From contig NZ_ML142853.1 in assembly GCF_004138495.1 (NCBI RefSeq), positions 152,499-167,715 of the forward strand: a stretch of 15,217 bases of DNA. Direction: 5' to 3'. Source of the DNA: Phytoactinopolyspora endophytica (lineage in GTDB: Bacteria > Actinomycetota > Actinomycetes > Jiangellales > Jiangellaceae). Under the pieces are notes generated by a model that was not told the origin of the DNA, ran no database searches, and worked only from the letters and a program-made list of their open reading frames with translations. Below, in pieces: positions 15,189 to 15,217 of the stretch. Positions within the stretch are counted from its first letter, which is position 1. Each line of letters begins with the position of its first letter. The position numbers and the translations under genes were made by a program.

Positions 15189-15217
15189 CGGGAATCCCTC
15201 TCTTCTGTGGGGATGCG

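Overview
The window is high-GC DNA that reads like an actinomycete (Actinomycetota) chromosome. It carries an actinobacterial-type Lhr helicase tail, a furA-katG pair, an ECF41-type sigma factor with its usual neighbours, Ala/Arg-rich proteins, GTG starts and long antisense shadow frames. I cannot place it to genus.

Layout, left to right. Positions 1-882 hold the 3' end of an Lhr-family helicase gene. Positions 883-2126 have no intact gene: they hold a strong hairpin, paired palindromes, short repeats that may be mobile-element ends, and a frameshifted CGNR zinc-finger gene on the minus strand. Next come an exported serine hydrolase of the beta-lactamase/DD-peptidase family (2127-3251) and a convergent short-chain dehydrogenase (3273-4016, minus). 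The furA-katG oxidative stress pair (4275-6982) follows a near-palindromic operator and ends at a hairpin. A secreted M1-type metallopeptidase lies on the minus strand (7072-8547). A compact plus-strand operon encodes a four-helix DUF2975 membrane protein, a YozG-type HTH regulator and a geranylgeranyl-reductase-like flavoprotein (8702-10591).

The right third (about 10766-15188) is the most coherent part. It holds an ECF41-group sigma factor (SigJ-like, with a fused SnoaL-like C-terminal domain carrying DGGGK and NPDKL) and the partners known for this group: two paralogous NAD-dependent epimerases, a SnoaL-like protein and two carboxymuconolactone decarboxylase/AhpD-like proteins. The sigma gene and one epimerase form a minus-strand operon. 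The other epimerase and the SnoaL/CMD genes run toward it on the plus strand.

Two sites fit the ECF41 promoter consensus (TGTCACA, 16-base spacer, CGTC). One is an exact match directly upstream of the short-chain dehydrogenase at 4016, about 9 kb from the sigma gene. The other has one mismatch and lies upstream of the plus-strand epimerase operon. In both cases the -10 element is only 7-9 bases from a possible start codon, so leaderless transcripts are plausible. The second target also shows a one-base deletion just after its apparent ancestral ATG, which may have moved its start to an upstream GTG. The suggested picture is a small ECF41 regulon of redox enzymes beside catalase-peroxidase; the link to oxidative stress is inference.
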